Shown one piece after another: positions 1-5,926 of a stretch of 14,924 nt of DNA (positions are counted from its first letter, which is position 1; each line of letters opens with the position of its first letter). Both the position numbers and the translations under genes were made by a program. The notes below the pieces were generated by a model. It was not told the DNA's origin, did not search any database, and saw nothing but the letters and a program-made list of their open reading frames with translations. This stretch comes from J054 sp051008735 (GTDB taxonomy: Bacteria > Pseudomonadota > Gammaproteobacteria > Steroidobacterales > GCA-2729495). Where the stretch lies: contig JBPCXH010000232.1 of assembly GCA_051008735.1 (NCBI GenBank), positions 1-14,924 of the forward strand, written 5' to 3'.

Positions 1-840
1 GGCCTTCGGCTGGATTCGCTGAAGCTGGTGGTGGATTGTTCCCACGGTGCGGGCTACAAAGTTGCGCCCCGGGTACTGACCGAATTGGGCGCCGAAATTA
101 TCCCCATCGGGTGCTCCCCGAATGGCAAGAATATTAATGATGGTTGTGGTTCAACCAGCCCTGAGCTCCTGATGCTGACGGTTCAGGGTGTGCGGGCTGA
201 TCTGGGGGTCGCGTTCGACGGGGACGGAGACCGCTTACTGATGGTGGATCAGCAGGGCAATTTGGTCGATGGCGACCAGTTGCTCTATCTGTTGGCCGCC
301 GCTCGCCACCGTGCCAATTCGCTCAAGGGGCCTGTGGTCGGCACCTTAATGAGCAATCTGGGTCTTGAGCGTGCCTTGGGCGAGTTGGGTGTTGCCTTTC
401 GCCGGGCCCCGGTGGGCGACCGCTACGTCATCGAAATGCTGAGGGCAGCGGGCGGAGAGTTGGGCGGCGAAACCTCCGGTCACTTGCTGTGTCTGGACAA
501 GACCACCACAGGTGATGGCCTGGTTGCGGCCCTGCAGGTACTCAGTGTTATAGCCCAGGGCGATAGCACTCTGGCTGAACTGGTCAAGCCCATGCCGAAA
601 TTCCCCCAGACCCTGATCAATATTCGCACCTCGCAGCGGGTTGATGTGAAGTCGTCAGAGCCCATTCAGGCCGCGGTGGCCGATGCCGAAAAGCATTTGG
701 CTGACCGAGGCCGCATCCTGGTTCGGGCCTCCGGCACCGAGCCCTTACTCAGAATCATGGTCGAGGGCGAGGATGAGACCGAGGTCAATTCCGTTGCCCG
801 CTCACTGGCAGACGGTATTCAGGCCTTGACGGCTGCCTGA
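1..840 (+). CDS. glmM: Phosphoglucosamine mutase, 3' part (5' end outside window)
   Basis: GlmM converts glucosamine-6-phosphate to glucosamine-1-phosphate, the cytosolic step that feeds UDP-GlcNAc synthesis for peptidoglycan and lipid A. The frame is open from base 1, giving 279 codons; the family is usually about 445-450 residues, so roughly the first third, with the phosphorylated active-site serine, is missing. Visible alpha-D-phosphohexomutase signatures, in order: the metal-binding loop DGDGDR (217-234), the sugar-binding loop GGETSGH (463-483) followed by LDKTTTGDG, and the C-terminal phosphate-binding loop RASGTEP (724-744). The GGExSGH/TTTGDG pairing separates GlmM from phosphoglucomutase or phosphomannomutase. 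It ends in TGA 113 bases before tpiA. The glmM-secG-leuU neighbourhood is also known from Escherichia coli. No frameshift is seen in the retained part. Confidence 0.96.
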   Translation, partial: GLRLDSLKLVVDCSHGAGYKVAPRVLTELGAEIIPIGCSPNGKNINDGCGSTSPELLMLTVQGVRADLGVAFDGDGDRLLMVDQQGNLVDGDQLLYLLAAARHRANSLKGPVVGTLMSNLGLERALGELGVAFRRAPVGDRYVIEMLRAAGGELGGETSGHLLCLDKTTTGDGLVAALQVLSVIAQGDSTLAELVKPMPKFPQTLINIRTSQRVDVKSSEPIQAAVADAEKHLADRGRILVRASGTEPLLRIMVEGEDETEVNSVARSLADGIQALTAA

Positions 841-885
841 TCAGCGGCGTTGATTTCGCCCCGGCGGCCCGCTAACCTTCGCGCT

Positions 886-901
886 CCCCGCGACCGCGGG
901 G
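886..901. repeat. G+C-rich perfect inverted repeat in glmM-tpiA spacer
   Basis: The 113-base gap between glmM and tpiA contains CCCCGCG-AC-CGCGGGG, a perfect 7-base inverted repeat with a 2-base centre (in RNA, 5-6 pairs with a small loop). No T-run follows, so it is not a standard intrinsic terminator. It could slow transcription, protect a processed mRNA end or be chance in G+C-rich DNA. I see no convincing promoter in the rest of this gap. Confidence 0.35.
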
Positions 902-953
902 TCCGTCCGAGCCGAGAATTGGCCGGACTGTAGTAGCCCTGTCTGGATTATTC

Positions 954-1715
954 ATGCGTAGACCACTTGTTGCGGGTAACTGGAAGCTCAATGGCAGCCG
1001 CGCCAGCAATCGCCCGTTGCTCGAAGGGTTAACGGAAGCTTTGGCCGGTTTGAGTGCGCAGGTTATGGCCTGCCCGCCCCATGTCTACCTGGCCGAGGCA
1101 GTAGCAATGGCTGCCGATTCGGACCTGCTTATTGGCGCTCAGGATGTTGCCGAACAAGCCAGTGGTGCCTATACCGGCGAGGTTTCTGCCGCCATGCTGC
1201 GTGATGTGGGGTGTACTCATGTCATTGTGGGCCATTCGGAGCGACGGACGCTGTTCGGCGATACCGATCAGCGGGTTGCCGCCAAGTTCAGCGCGGCCAG
1301 GGCCGCTGGGCTGGTGCCGATTCTGTGTGTGGGTGAAAGCCTGGCCGAGCGCGAAGCCGGCACCACCGAAGCGGTGGTGGCCCGCCAGGTCGCTGCGGTG
1401 CTGGATTCGGCCGGGCCCGAGGCGATAGATGGCGCAATTGTGGCCTACGAGCCCGTCTGGGCCATTGGAACCGGACGCACGGCAAGCCCGGAGCAGGCGC
1501 AGGCTGTGCACGCGGGTATTCGGAACCAGCTCGCTGCCGCCGATGCTAGAATTGGCGCTGAAACAAGAATTCTCTATGGCGGCAGCGTGAAAGGCGCGAA
1601 TGCGGCCGAACTCTTTGCAATGCAGGATATTGATGGCGGCCTGATCGGCGGTGCGTCTCTGGACGTTCAGGACTTTTTGACGATCTGTCAGGCTGCTTCA
1701 GGAAGGGATTCATGA
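954..1715 (+). CDS. tpiA: Triosephosphate isomerase
   Basis: TpiA interconverts dihydroxyacetone phosphate and glyceraldehyde-3-phosphate in glycolysis and gluconeogenesis, in the cytosol. The 253-residue length is typical of bacterial TIM barrels. All catalytic residues are visible: Asn9 and Lys11 in GNWKLNG, His94 in VGHSERR, and Glu166 in YEPVWAIGTG; the phosphate-binding YGGSVK (208-213) and GGLIGGASL (228-236) follow. The ATG at 954 gives the usual N-terminus MRRPLVAGNWK; only a weak GGA (945-947) precedes it as a ribosome binding site. Its TGA overlaps the secG start in ATGA, so the two are probably translationally coupled. The placement between glmM and secG is common in non-enteric gammaproteobacteria but absent from E. 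coli. Confidence 0.98.
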   Translation: MRRPLVAGNWKLNGSRASNRPLLEGLTEALAGLSAQVMACPPHVYLAEAVAMAADSDLLIGAQDVAEQASGAYTGEVSAAMLRDVGCTHVIVGHSERRTLFGDTDQRVAAKFSAARAAGLVPILCVGESLAEREAGTTEAVVARQVAAVLDSAGPEAIDGAIVAYEPVWAIGTGRTASPEQAQAVHAGIRNQLAAADARIGAETRILYGGSVKGANAAELFAMQDIDGGLIGGASLDVQDFLTICQAASGRDS

Positions 1716-2098
1716 CGACAATACATAGTCTATTGCTGGTGGGACACGTGGTGGTCTCCCTGGCAATTATCGGTTTGGTGCTGCTGCAGAAAGGCAAAGG
1801 CGCCGACGCAGGGGCGGCTTTTGGCTCCGGCGCTTCTGGCACCGTTTTTGGTGCCAAGGGTTCAGCTAATTTTCTGTCACGGTCTACAGCCGTGATGGCC
1901 ACGCTTTTTTTCGTCAGCAGTCTCTCGCTGGCTTATATCGGCGCTCAGCGCCCGGTCACCCGCAGTCTGCTGGATCAGCCCCAGATCCAGGAATCCGAAC
2001 TGCTGCCGGTTGCACCGGAGCAAGCGGAGGACCCGGCGGGAATGCCTGCTTTGCCTGAGATGCCTGCCGCGGAAGGAGCCGAGGCGCCCGCTCCGTAG
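1712..2098 (+). CDS. secG: Preprotein translocase subunit SecG
   Basis: SecG is the small inner-membrane partner of SecY and SecE that assists SecA-driven protein export. The 128-residue product has two predicted membrane helices (about 5-25 and 57-77) joined by the conserved Gly-rich loop with LVLLQKGKGADAG and TVFGAKGSANFLSR (44-57), the family signature. After the second helix comes a roughly 50-residue tail rich in Pro, Glu and Ala; such low-complexity tails vary widely among SecG proteins. The start ATG overlaps the tpiA stop, with GGAAGGG (1701-1707) as ribosome binding site. Its TAG lies only 16 bases before the tRNA-Leu gene, so the tRNA is probably transcribed with tpiA-secG and cut out of the transcript. 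Confidence 0.96.
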   Translation: MTTIHSLLLVGHVVVSLAIIGLVLLQKGKGADAGAAFGSGASGTVFGAKGSANFLSRSTAVMATLFFVSSLSLAYIGAQRPVTRSLLDQPQIQESELLPVAPEQAEDPAGMPALPEMPAAEGAEAPAP

Positions 2099-2114
2099 TT
2101 TCTTTGCTCACTTA

Positions 2115-2199
2115 GCCGATGTGGTGGAATTGGTAGACACGCTATCTTGAGGGGGTAGTGGCGTAAGCCGTGCCGGTTCGAGTCCGGCCATCGGCACCA
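2115..2199 (+). tRNA. leuU: tRNA-Leu, anticodon GAG, CCA encoded
   Basis: An 85-base class II tRNA folds fully. The acceptor GCCGATG (2115-2121) pairs with CATCGGC (2189-2195), followed by discriminator A and encoded CCA (2197-2199). The anticodon stem is CTATC/GGTAG with one wobble pair, around loop TTGAGGG (2147-2153), putting anticodon GAG at 2149-2151. A long variable arm contains GGC-GTAA-GCC. The T stem GCCGG/CCGGC encloses TTCGAGT. It should decode CTC and CTT leucine codons. E. coli leuU, also tRNA-Leu(GAG), likewise sits just after secG, supporting the symbol. No separate promoter is evident in the 16 bases after secG. Confidence 0.97.
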
Positions 2200-2228
2200 A
2201 TTTAAGGGCCCCATAGGGCCCTTAAATT
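2199..2228 (+). terminator. Intrinsic terminator after tRNA-Leu
   Basis: A perfect 13-base inverted repeat, AATTTAAGGGCCC / GGGCCCTTAAATT, surrounds the loop CATA. The G+C core GGGCCC is followed by the T/A-rich stretch TTAAATTTATA, as expected of a rho-independent terminator, and the A-rich left side makes it potentially bidirectional. The first stem base is the last A of the tRNA CCA. It should end the glmM/tpiA-secG-tRNA transcript and separate it from nuo. A decayed copy lies at 2323-2349. Confidence 0.8.
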
Positions 2229-2293
2229 TATACCGACGGGAACATCCGGCAGGGGCTTGCCGGGCTGCCGGCCTGCTGAGCCTGTTGGCGCTT

Positions 2294-2349
2294 TGGTGGT
2301 CCGAGGCTGGCCATCGACACTAATTCAAGGGCCCTCCCAGCCCTTAAAT
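2294..2349 (+). repeat. Degenerate copy of tRNA-Leu 3' end plus terminator (copy 2)
   Basis: Aligned without gaps, bases 2294-2334 match 2171-2211 (tRNA T-arm, acceptor 3' strand, CCA and left terminator arm) at 33 of 41 positions by hand count. After a one-base length change, the right arm GCCCTTAAAT (2340-2349) is identical to 2218-2227. The copy is not a working tRNA: the T stem has a G-G clash and two wobbles, and CCA has become CTA. Its hairpin survives as ATTCAAGGG/CCCTTAAAT with one mismatch and a 9-base loop. Offset from the intact gene is 123 bases. Similarity to the tRNA 5' half (about 2244-2293) is weak. Confidence 0.75.
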
Positions 2350-2402
2350 ACAAGTAATTGGATATATCGGCCTGGGCCTGCTGGCCCGCCTGTCTGGCTG
2401 GG

Positions 2403-2441
2403 GGGGGTAGAAGGGACCTTCGAGACCGGCCATCTGTGCCC
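2403..2441 (+). repeat. Degenerate copy of tRNA-Leu 3' half (copy 3)
   Basis: GGGGGTAG (2403-2410) equals the tRNA anticodon loop/stem segment 2151-2158, and 2419-2440 match 2177-2198 (T loop to CC of CCA) at 18 of 22 positions, including GACCGGCCATC against GTCCGGCCATC. Between them 10 bases are missing, the position of the variable arm. CCA reads CCC and the T stem no longer pairs, so this is a remnant. No terminator copy follows. The T-loop offset from copy 2 is 119 bases, close to the 123 between copies 1 and 2, which suggests tandem duplication. Upstream, 2367-2400 loosely resembles 2246-2280 of copy 2. Confidence 0.6.
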
Positions 2442-2533
2442 TGCCTGTGCTTCCGCCCGGCCTCACTCCGCCCAGGGTTTGGTCGGTCGCTGTGCAAGCC
2501 GGGCCGGCCAGTCTCTGATCATCAATTGTCGTT

Positions 2534-2561
2534 TTGTCTGTCCCTTGTGCGTTGTTAGAAT
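2534..2561 (+). promoter_or_regulatory. Putative sigma70 promoter for the nuo operon
   Basis: TTGTCT (2534-2539) and TAGAAT (2556-2561) are 16 bases apart and match the -35 and -10 consensus at 4 of 6 and 5 of 6 positions. Transcription would begin near 2568, leaving a leader of about 17-20 bases before nuoA that includes the ribosome binding site GAGGA (2576-2580). The position downstream of the tRNA terminator fits an independent nuo promoter. I recognise no regulator binding site (no clear Fnr or ArcA box). This is pattern matching only. Confidence 0.45.
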
Positions 2562-2584
2562 AGACGATCGGGCGTGAGGACTGA

Positions 2585-2944
2585 TTGTTGCTTCAGACGT
2601 ATCTGCCAGTTCTGGTTTTTCTTGGTATTGCACTGGCGATCGGCTTGGCCTTGCTCGGGATTGGTCTGTTCCTGGGGCGGAGCGATACTGATAGCGAGAA
2701 GCTTTCTCCTTATGAATGCGGTTTCGAGCCCTTTGCAGAAAGCCGGATGAAGTTCGATGTTCGCTACTACCTGGTTGCGATTCTGTTCATCATTTTTGAT
2801 CTGGAAATTGCATTTTTGTTTCCGTGGGCGGTGTCCCTGGATCAGATTGGCCTGACGGGTCTGATCGCGATGGCAATTTTCCTGATGGTATTGGTGGTGG
2901 GCTTTATCTATGAGTGGAAAAAGGGAGCGCTCGAGTGGGATTGA
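2585..2944 (+). CDS. nuoA: NADH-quinone oxidoreductase subunit A
   Basis: NuoA is a small inner-membrane subunit of complex I at the junction of peripheral and membrane arms. The 119-residue product shows three hydrophobic helices (about 7-30, 62-82, 88-108), the conserved loop motif SPYECGFEP (41-49) and FDLEIAFLFPW (71-81) with the conserved acidic Asp72 and Glu74. There is no ATG near the 5' end: an in-frame TGA (2582-2584) directly precedes tandem TTG TTG codons at 2585 and 2588. The GAGGA at 2576-2580 is 4 bases from the first TTG and 7 from the second, so 2588 may be the true start (118 residues). It is the first nuo gene and overlaps nuoB by 10 bases if nuoB starts at 2935. Confidence 0.95.
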   Translation: MLLQTYLPVLVFLGIALAIGLALLGIGLFLGRSDTDSEKLSPYECGFEPFAESRMKFDVRYYLVAILFIIFDLEIAFLFPWAVSLDQIGLTGLIAMAIFLMVLVVGFIYEWKKGALEWD

Positions 2945-3471
2945 GTGACAACTCGACAATTGCTCGCCAGGATGTGGCGGGTGCCTGGCCCCTGGGTGAC
3001 CCTGAAACCTTCCAGCAACGTGGCTTTGTCGTGACTCAGCTGGACTCCCTGATCAACTGGGCGCAGACCGGGTCACTCTGGCCGATGACATTTGGCCTGG
3101 CCTGCTGCGCGGTGGAAATGATGCAGGCCGGCGCGGCTCGCTATGACCTGGATCGATTCGGTGTGATCTTTCGTCCCAGTCCCCGGCAATCGGACGTCAT
3201 GATCGTCGCCGGTACCTTGACGAATAAAATGGCCCCTGCATTGCGCAAGGTCTATGACCAGATGCCGGACCCCAAGTGGGTAATTTCCATGGGCTCCTGT
3301 GCGAACGGCGGTGGCTACTATCATTATTCTTATGCAGTGGTCCGGGGCTGCGACCGGATCGTGCCCGTGGATGTGTATGTTCCCGGTTGCCCGCCAACAG
3401 CCGAAGCATTGCTCTATGGCGTGATCCAGCTGCAAAAAAAGATCCGCCGCACGCAGACCATCGCACGGTGA
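2935..3471 (+). CDS. nuoB: NADH-quinone oxidoreductase subunit B
   Basis: NuoB carries [4Fe-4S] cluster N2, the last electron carrier before quinone. All four ligands are present: the adjacent Cys57-Cys58 in GLACCAVEMM, Cys122 in GSCANGGGYY and Cys152 in VPGCPPTAEAL. The product has 178 residues from the GTG at 2935, chosen because AAGGGAG (2921-2927) lies 7 bases upstream. An earlier in-frame GTG at 2914 would add 7 residues but has no comparable ribosome binding site; TTG 2941 is a weaker alternative. The start lies inside the nuoA end, implying translational coupling. It docks with NuoD to form the quinone pocket and receives electrons from NuoI clusters N6a/N6b. Confidence 0.96.
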   Translation: MGLSDNSTIARQDVAGAWPLGDPETFQQRGFVVTQLDSLINWAQTGSLWPMTFGLACCAVEMMQAGAARYDLDRFGVIFRPSPRQSDVMIVAGTLTNKMAPALRKVYDQMPDPKWVISMGSCANGGGYYHYSYAVVRGCDRIVPVDVYVPGCPPTAEALLYGVIQLQKKIRRTQTIAR

Positions 3472-3478
3472 TAAGCCC

Positions 3479-4183
3479 ATGACCTCGCGCCAAGCCGCGT
3501 TAGCGGGCGGAATTGCTGCGCGCTTCGAGGATCAAATGCGGCCTGTTGACTCAAGCTGCGGTGAATTGACTTATGAGGTTGATGCAGAACAACTGCTCCG
3601 TGTTGCCACTGCCTTGCGTGAAGAGGAAGGCTTCCAGTTTGAAACGCTGATTGATTTGTGCGGTGTGGACTATCTGCGCTACGGCGAAGCTGAATGGGAT
3701 ACGCAGTCGGCTACTGGCAGTGGCTTCAGTCGTGCAGCCACCCATGAGGTCATTGTGCCGGATGTCACTGCACCCAATGATCCGCGACGATTTGCTGTTG
3801 TTTATCACTTGTTGTCAGTGAGCCTGAATCACCGATTACGGTTGAAGCTATATACCGGGCCTGCTAATCCACCCGTCGTGCCATCGGTTTTGCCTGTATG
3901 GAGCGGTGCCAACTGGTTCGAACGCGAGGCATTCGATCTGTTCGGTATCCTTTTCGAAGGCCACCCGGATCTAAGACGCATTCTCACGGACTATGGATTT
4001 ATCGGGCACCCGTTTCGCAAGGACTTTCCCCTCAGCGGAAATCTGGAAGTACGGTACGACCCTGAACAGGGACGTGTGGTGTATGAGCCGGTAAGTATCG
4101 AGCCGCGGACATTAGTGCCACGAGTTATTCGTGACGATAACCGCTATACGCCCGATCTTCAGTCAGGGCGTGATAATGAGTGA
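3479..4183 (+). CDS. nuoC: NADH-quinone oxidoreductase subunit C
   Basis: NuoC (30-kDa subunit family) is a cofactor-free structural subunit of the connecting arm, packing against NuoD and NuoI. The 234-residue product has the family signature WFEREAFDLFGI (146-157) followed by GHPDLRRILTDYGF and HPFRKDFPLSG (177-187). It is a separate gene, unlike the fused NuoCD of enterics. It begins 7 bases after nuoB with ATG; the ribosome binding site is probably GGTGA (3467-3471), overlapping the nuoB stop. The insert around 70-100 between the two halves of the fold is a usual feature of gammaproteobacterial homologues as far as I recall. Its end overlaps the nuoD start by 8 bases. Confidence 0.96.
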   Translation: MTSRQAALAGGIAARFEDQMRPVDSSCGELTYEVDAEQLLRVATALREEEGFQFETLIDLCGVDYLRYGEAEWDTQSATGSGFSRAATHEVIVPDVTAPNDPRRFAVVYHLLSVSLNHRLRLKLYTGPANPPVVPSVLPVWSGANWFEREAFDLFGILFEGHPDLRRILTDYGFIGHPFRKDFPLSGNLEVRYDPEQGRVVYEPVSIEPRTLVPRVIRDDNRYTPDLQSGRDNE

Positions 4184-5429
4184 GATCCAGAATTTCACGC
4201 TGAATTTCGGGCCTCAGCATCCTGCCGCCCACGGTGTGTTGCGTCTGGTCCTGGAAATGGATGGCGAGGTTATTCAGCGTGCCGATCCGCACGTGGGCTT
4301 GCTGCACCGTGCGACGGAGAAGCTTGCCGAGAGCAAGCCCTATAACCAAAGCATCGGGTACATGGACAGGCTCGACTACGTTTCCATGATGTGCAACGAA
4401 CATGGGTACGTGCTGGCAATTGAAAAGCTGCTGGGCATAGCCGCGCCCATTCGGGCTCAGTATATCCGCGTGATGTTTGATGAGATCACGCGGGTTTTAA
4501 ATCACCTGATGTGGCTGGGTGCGCACGGCCTGGATGTCGGGGCCATGAGTATGTTCCTGTTCTGCTTCCGTGAGCGGGAAGACTTAATGGATTGCTATGA
4601 AGCGGTATCCGGAACGCGGATGCACGCGACTTACTATCGTCCCGGTGGCGTTTATCGGGATTTGCCCTCGCAAATGCCGCAGTACGAAGCCAGCAAGCTG
4701 CGCAGTGACCAAAGTCTGAAGAGTATGAATGCCGCACGCGAGGGTTCGCTACTCGACTTCATCCAGGATTTTACCGAGCGCTTTCCTGCCTGCGTTGATG
4801 AGTATGAAAATCTGCTGACAGATAACAGGATCTGGAAGCAGCGCACGGTCAATATCGGCGTCGTGACGCCTGAACGCGCGATGCAGCTGGGTTTTACCGG
4901 GCCCATGCTGCGAGGCTCCGGCGTGGCTTGGGATTTGCGCAAGAAGCAGCCCTACGAGACTTACGCGGACGTGGATTTTGATATACCGGTGGGCACGAAC
5001 GGTGACTGCTATGACCGTTACCTGGTGCGCGTTGAAGAGCTGCGCCAGTCAAACCGGATTATCCAGCAATGCATCGCTTGGCTGCGGGAGAACCCGGGGC
5101 CGGTCATGCTCGAGGATCCCAAGTTTGCCCCGCCATCCCGGGAAGACATGAAAGATGACATGGAAGCCTTGATCCATCATTTCAAGCTCTTCACCGAGGG
5201 CTATACCGTGCCGCCTGGCGAAGCTTATGCGGCAATAGAGCATCCCAAAGGCGAATTCGGTGTTTACATCGTTTCGGACGGCGCTAACAAGCCCTATCGA
5301 GTCAAGATTCGTGCGCCCGGGTTTGCTCATCTGTCTGCGATGCAGGAGATGGTTGAGGGTCATATGCTGGCTGATGTCGTTGCGGTGATCGGCACCCAGG
5401 ATATTGTTTTCGGGGAGATTGACCGCTGA
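4176..5429 (+). CDS. nuoD: NADH-quinone oxidoreductase subunit D
   Basis: NuoD (49-kDa subunit) forms most of the ubiquinone-binding pocket of complex I and is related to the large subunit of [NiFe] hydrogenases. The 417-residue product begins MSEIQNFTLNFGPQHPAAHG, with the two pocket histidines His15 and His19; Tyr68 in MDRLDYVS has the same 49-residue spacing from the second histidine as the quinone-headgroup tyrosine of the family. It ends with the conserved GTQDIVFGEIDR. The ATG at 4176 is preceded by AGGG (4165-4168) at 7 bases. An upstream in-frame GTG at 4131 would add 15 non-conserved residues inside nuoC and is unlikely. The stop shares its A with the nuoE ATG. Confidence 0.98.
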   Translation: MSEIQNFTLNFGPQHPAAHGVLRLVLEMDGEVIQRADPHVGLLHRATEKLAESKPYNQSIGYMDRLDYVSMMCNEHGYVLAIEKLLGIAAPIRAQYIRVMFDEITRVLNHLMWLGAHGLDVGAMSMFLFCFREREDLMDCYEAVSGTRMHATYYRPGGVYRDLPSQMPQYEASKLRSDQSLKSMNAAREGSLLDFIQDFTERFPACVDEYENLLTDNRIWKQRTVNIGVVTPERAMQLGFTGPMLRGSGVAWDLRKKQPYETYADVDFDIPVGTNGDCYDRYLVRVEELRQSNRIIQQCIAWLRENPGPVMLEDPKFAPPSREDMKDDMEALIHHFKLFTEGYTVPPGEAYAAIEHPKGEFGVYIVSDGANKPYRVKIRAPGFAHLSAMQEMVEGHMLADVVAVIGTQDIVFGEIDR

Positions 5430-5926
5430 TGCCTGAGGCCATTCAAAAAGTCGATCTCTCAGAGCATGTGCGCGAAGAAATTGATAGCTGGCAAGCCAAA
5501 TTCCCGGAAGGCAAGCAGCGCTCAGCTGTTATTGCGGCATTGCACGCAGTTCAGCATGAGCAGCATTATCTGACGCCTGAAACCATGGAGGCTGTGGCGC
5601 GTTATCTGGATCTGCCGGCGATTCAGGTTTATGAAGTCGCCGCTTTTTATTCCATGTTTGAGACGCAGCCGGTTGGACGGCACAGCGTCTCGGTCTGTAC
5701 CAATATTTCCTGCATGCTTCGCGGCAGCGATGATTTGCTGGTGCATGTTCAGGGCAAGCTGGGTATCAAGCCCGGGGAAACCACGAGTGACGGACGCATC
5801 TATCTCAAACAGGAGTGGGAGTGTCTGGCTGCGTGCACCGGTGCTCCCATGATGATGGTTGATCACAAGTACCACGAGAATCTTACACCTGAGCTTGTTG
5901 ATGACATTCTGGACGCACTGGAATGA
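5429..5926 (+). CDS. nuoE: NADH-quinone oxidoreductase subunit E
   Basis: NuoE (24-kDa subunit) is a thioredoxin-like [2Fe-2S] protein holding cluster N1a in the NADH-dehydrogenase module, next to the FMN of NuoF. The 165-residue product has a helical N-terminal domain and the cluster ligands Cys90-X4-Cys95 (SVCTNISCMLRG) and Cys132-X3-Cys136 (ECLAACTGAP), complete and correctly spaced. The length is normal. The start ATG overlaps the nuoD stop in TGATG, with GGGGAG (5412-5417) 11 bases upstream, so coupled translation is likely. Its own stop overlaps nuoF in ATGA, consistent with equimolar production of the E/F/G module. Confidence 0.97.
   Translation: MPEAIQKVDLSEHVREEIDSWQAKFPEGKQRSAVIAALHAVQHEQHYLTPETMEAVARYLDLPAIQVYEVAAFYSMFETQPVGRHSVSVCTNISCMLRGSDDLLVHVQGKLGIKPGETTSDGRIYLKQEWECLAACTGAPMMMVDHKYHENLTPELVDDILDALE

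Larger units (their letters stand above)
2229..2584. other. Gene-free spacer between leuU terminator and nuoA
   Basis: I find no credible protein gene here: open frames on both strands are Pro/Gly/Arg-rich, resemble nothing I know and lack good starts. The stretch holds two degenerate tRNA-Leu 3'-end copies (2294-2349 and 2403-2441), small G+C-rich inverted repeats (2246-2271 and 2374-2387) and, near its right end, the likely nuo promoter and the nuoA ribosome binding site. Bases about 2442-2530 contain nothing I recognise. Confidence 0.75.

Noticed and set aside
2171..2441. Repeated tRNA 3' ends as attachment sites of an integrated element
   Set aside because: The segments between repeats are only about 80 bases, no integrase is present, and the similarity continues through the terminator. 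Tandem duplication explains this better, though old site-specific recombination cannot be fully excluded.
2228..2497. Open frame of 89 codons on the - strand in the same spacer
   Set aside because: Low-complexity product rich in Arg, Gln, Ala and Ser, begins or ends in the terminator, and overlaps the repeats; no evidence of coding.
2475..2515. Possible fourth tRNA-like copy around GCAAGCCGGGCCGGCCAG
   Set aside because: Only a short match, out of register with the roughly 120-base period (about 70 bases after copy 3); within chance for G+C-rich sequence.
2257..2577. Open frame of 106 codons on the + strand in the leuU-nuoA spacer
   Set aside because: It runs through both tRNA remnants and the putative promoter, has a Pro/Gly/Arg-rich product of no recognisable family and no ribosome binding site. 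It looks like chance in stop-poor DNA.
4131..4175. Upstream GTG start for nuoD adding 15 residues
   Set aside because: The extension is not part of the conserved NuoD N-terminus, and the ATG at 4176 has AGGG at 7 bases.
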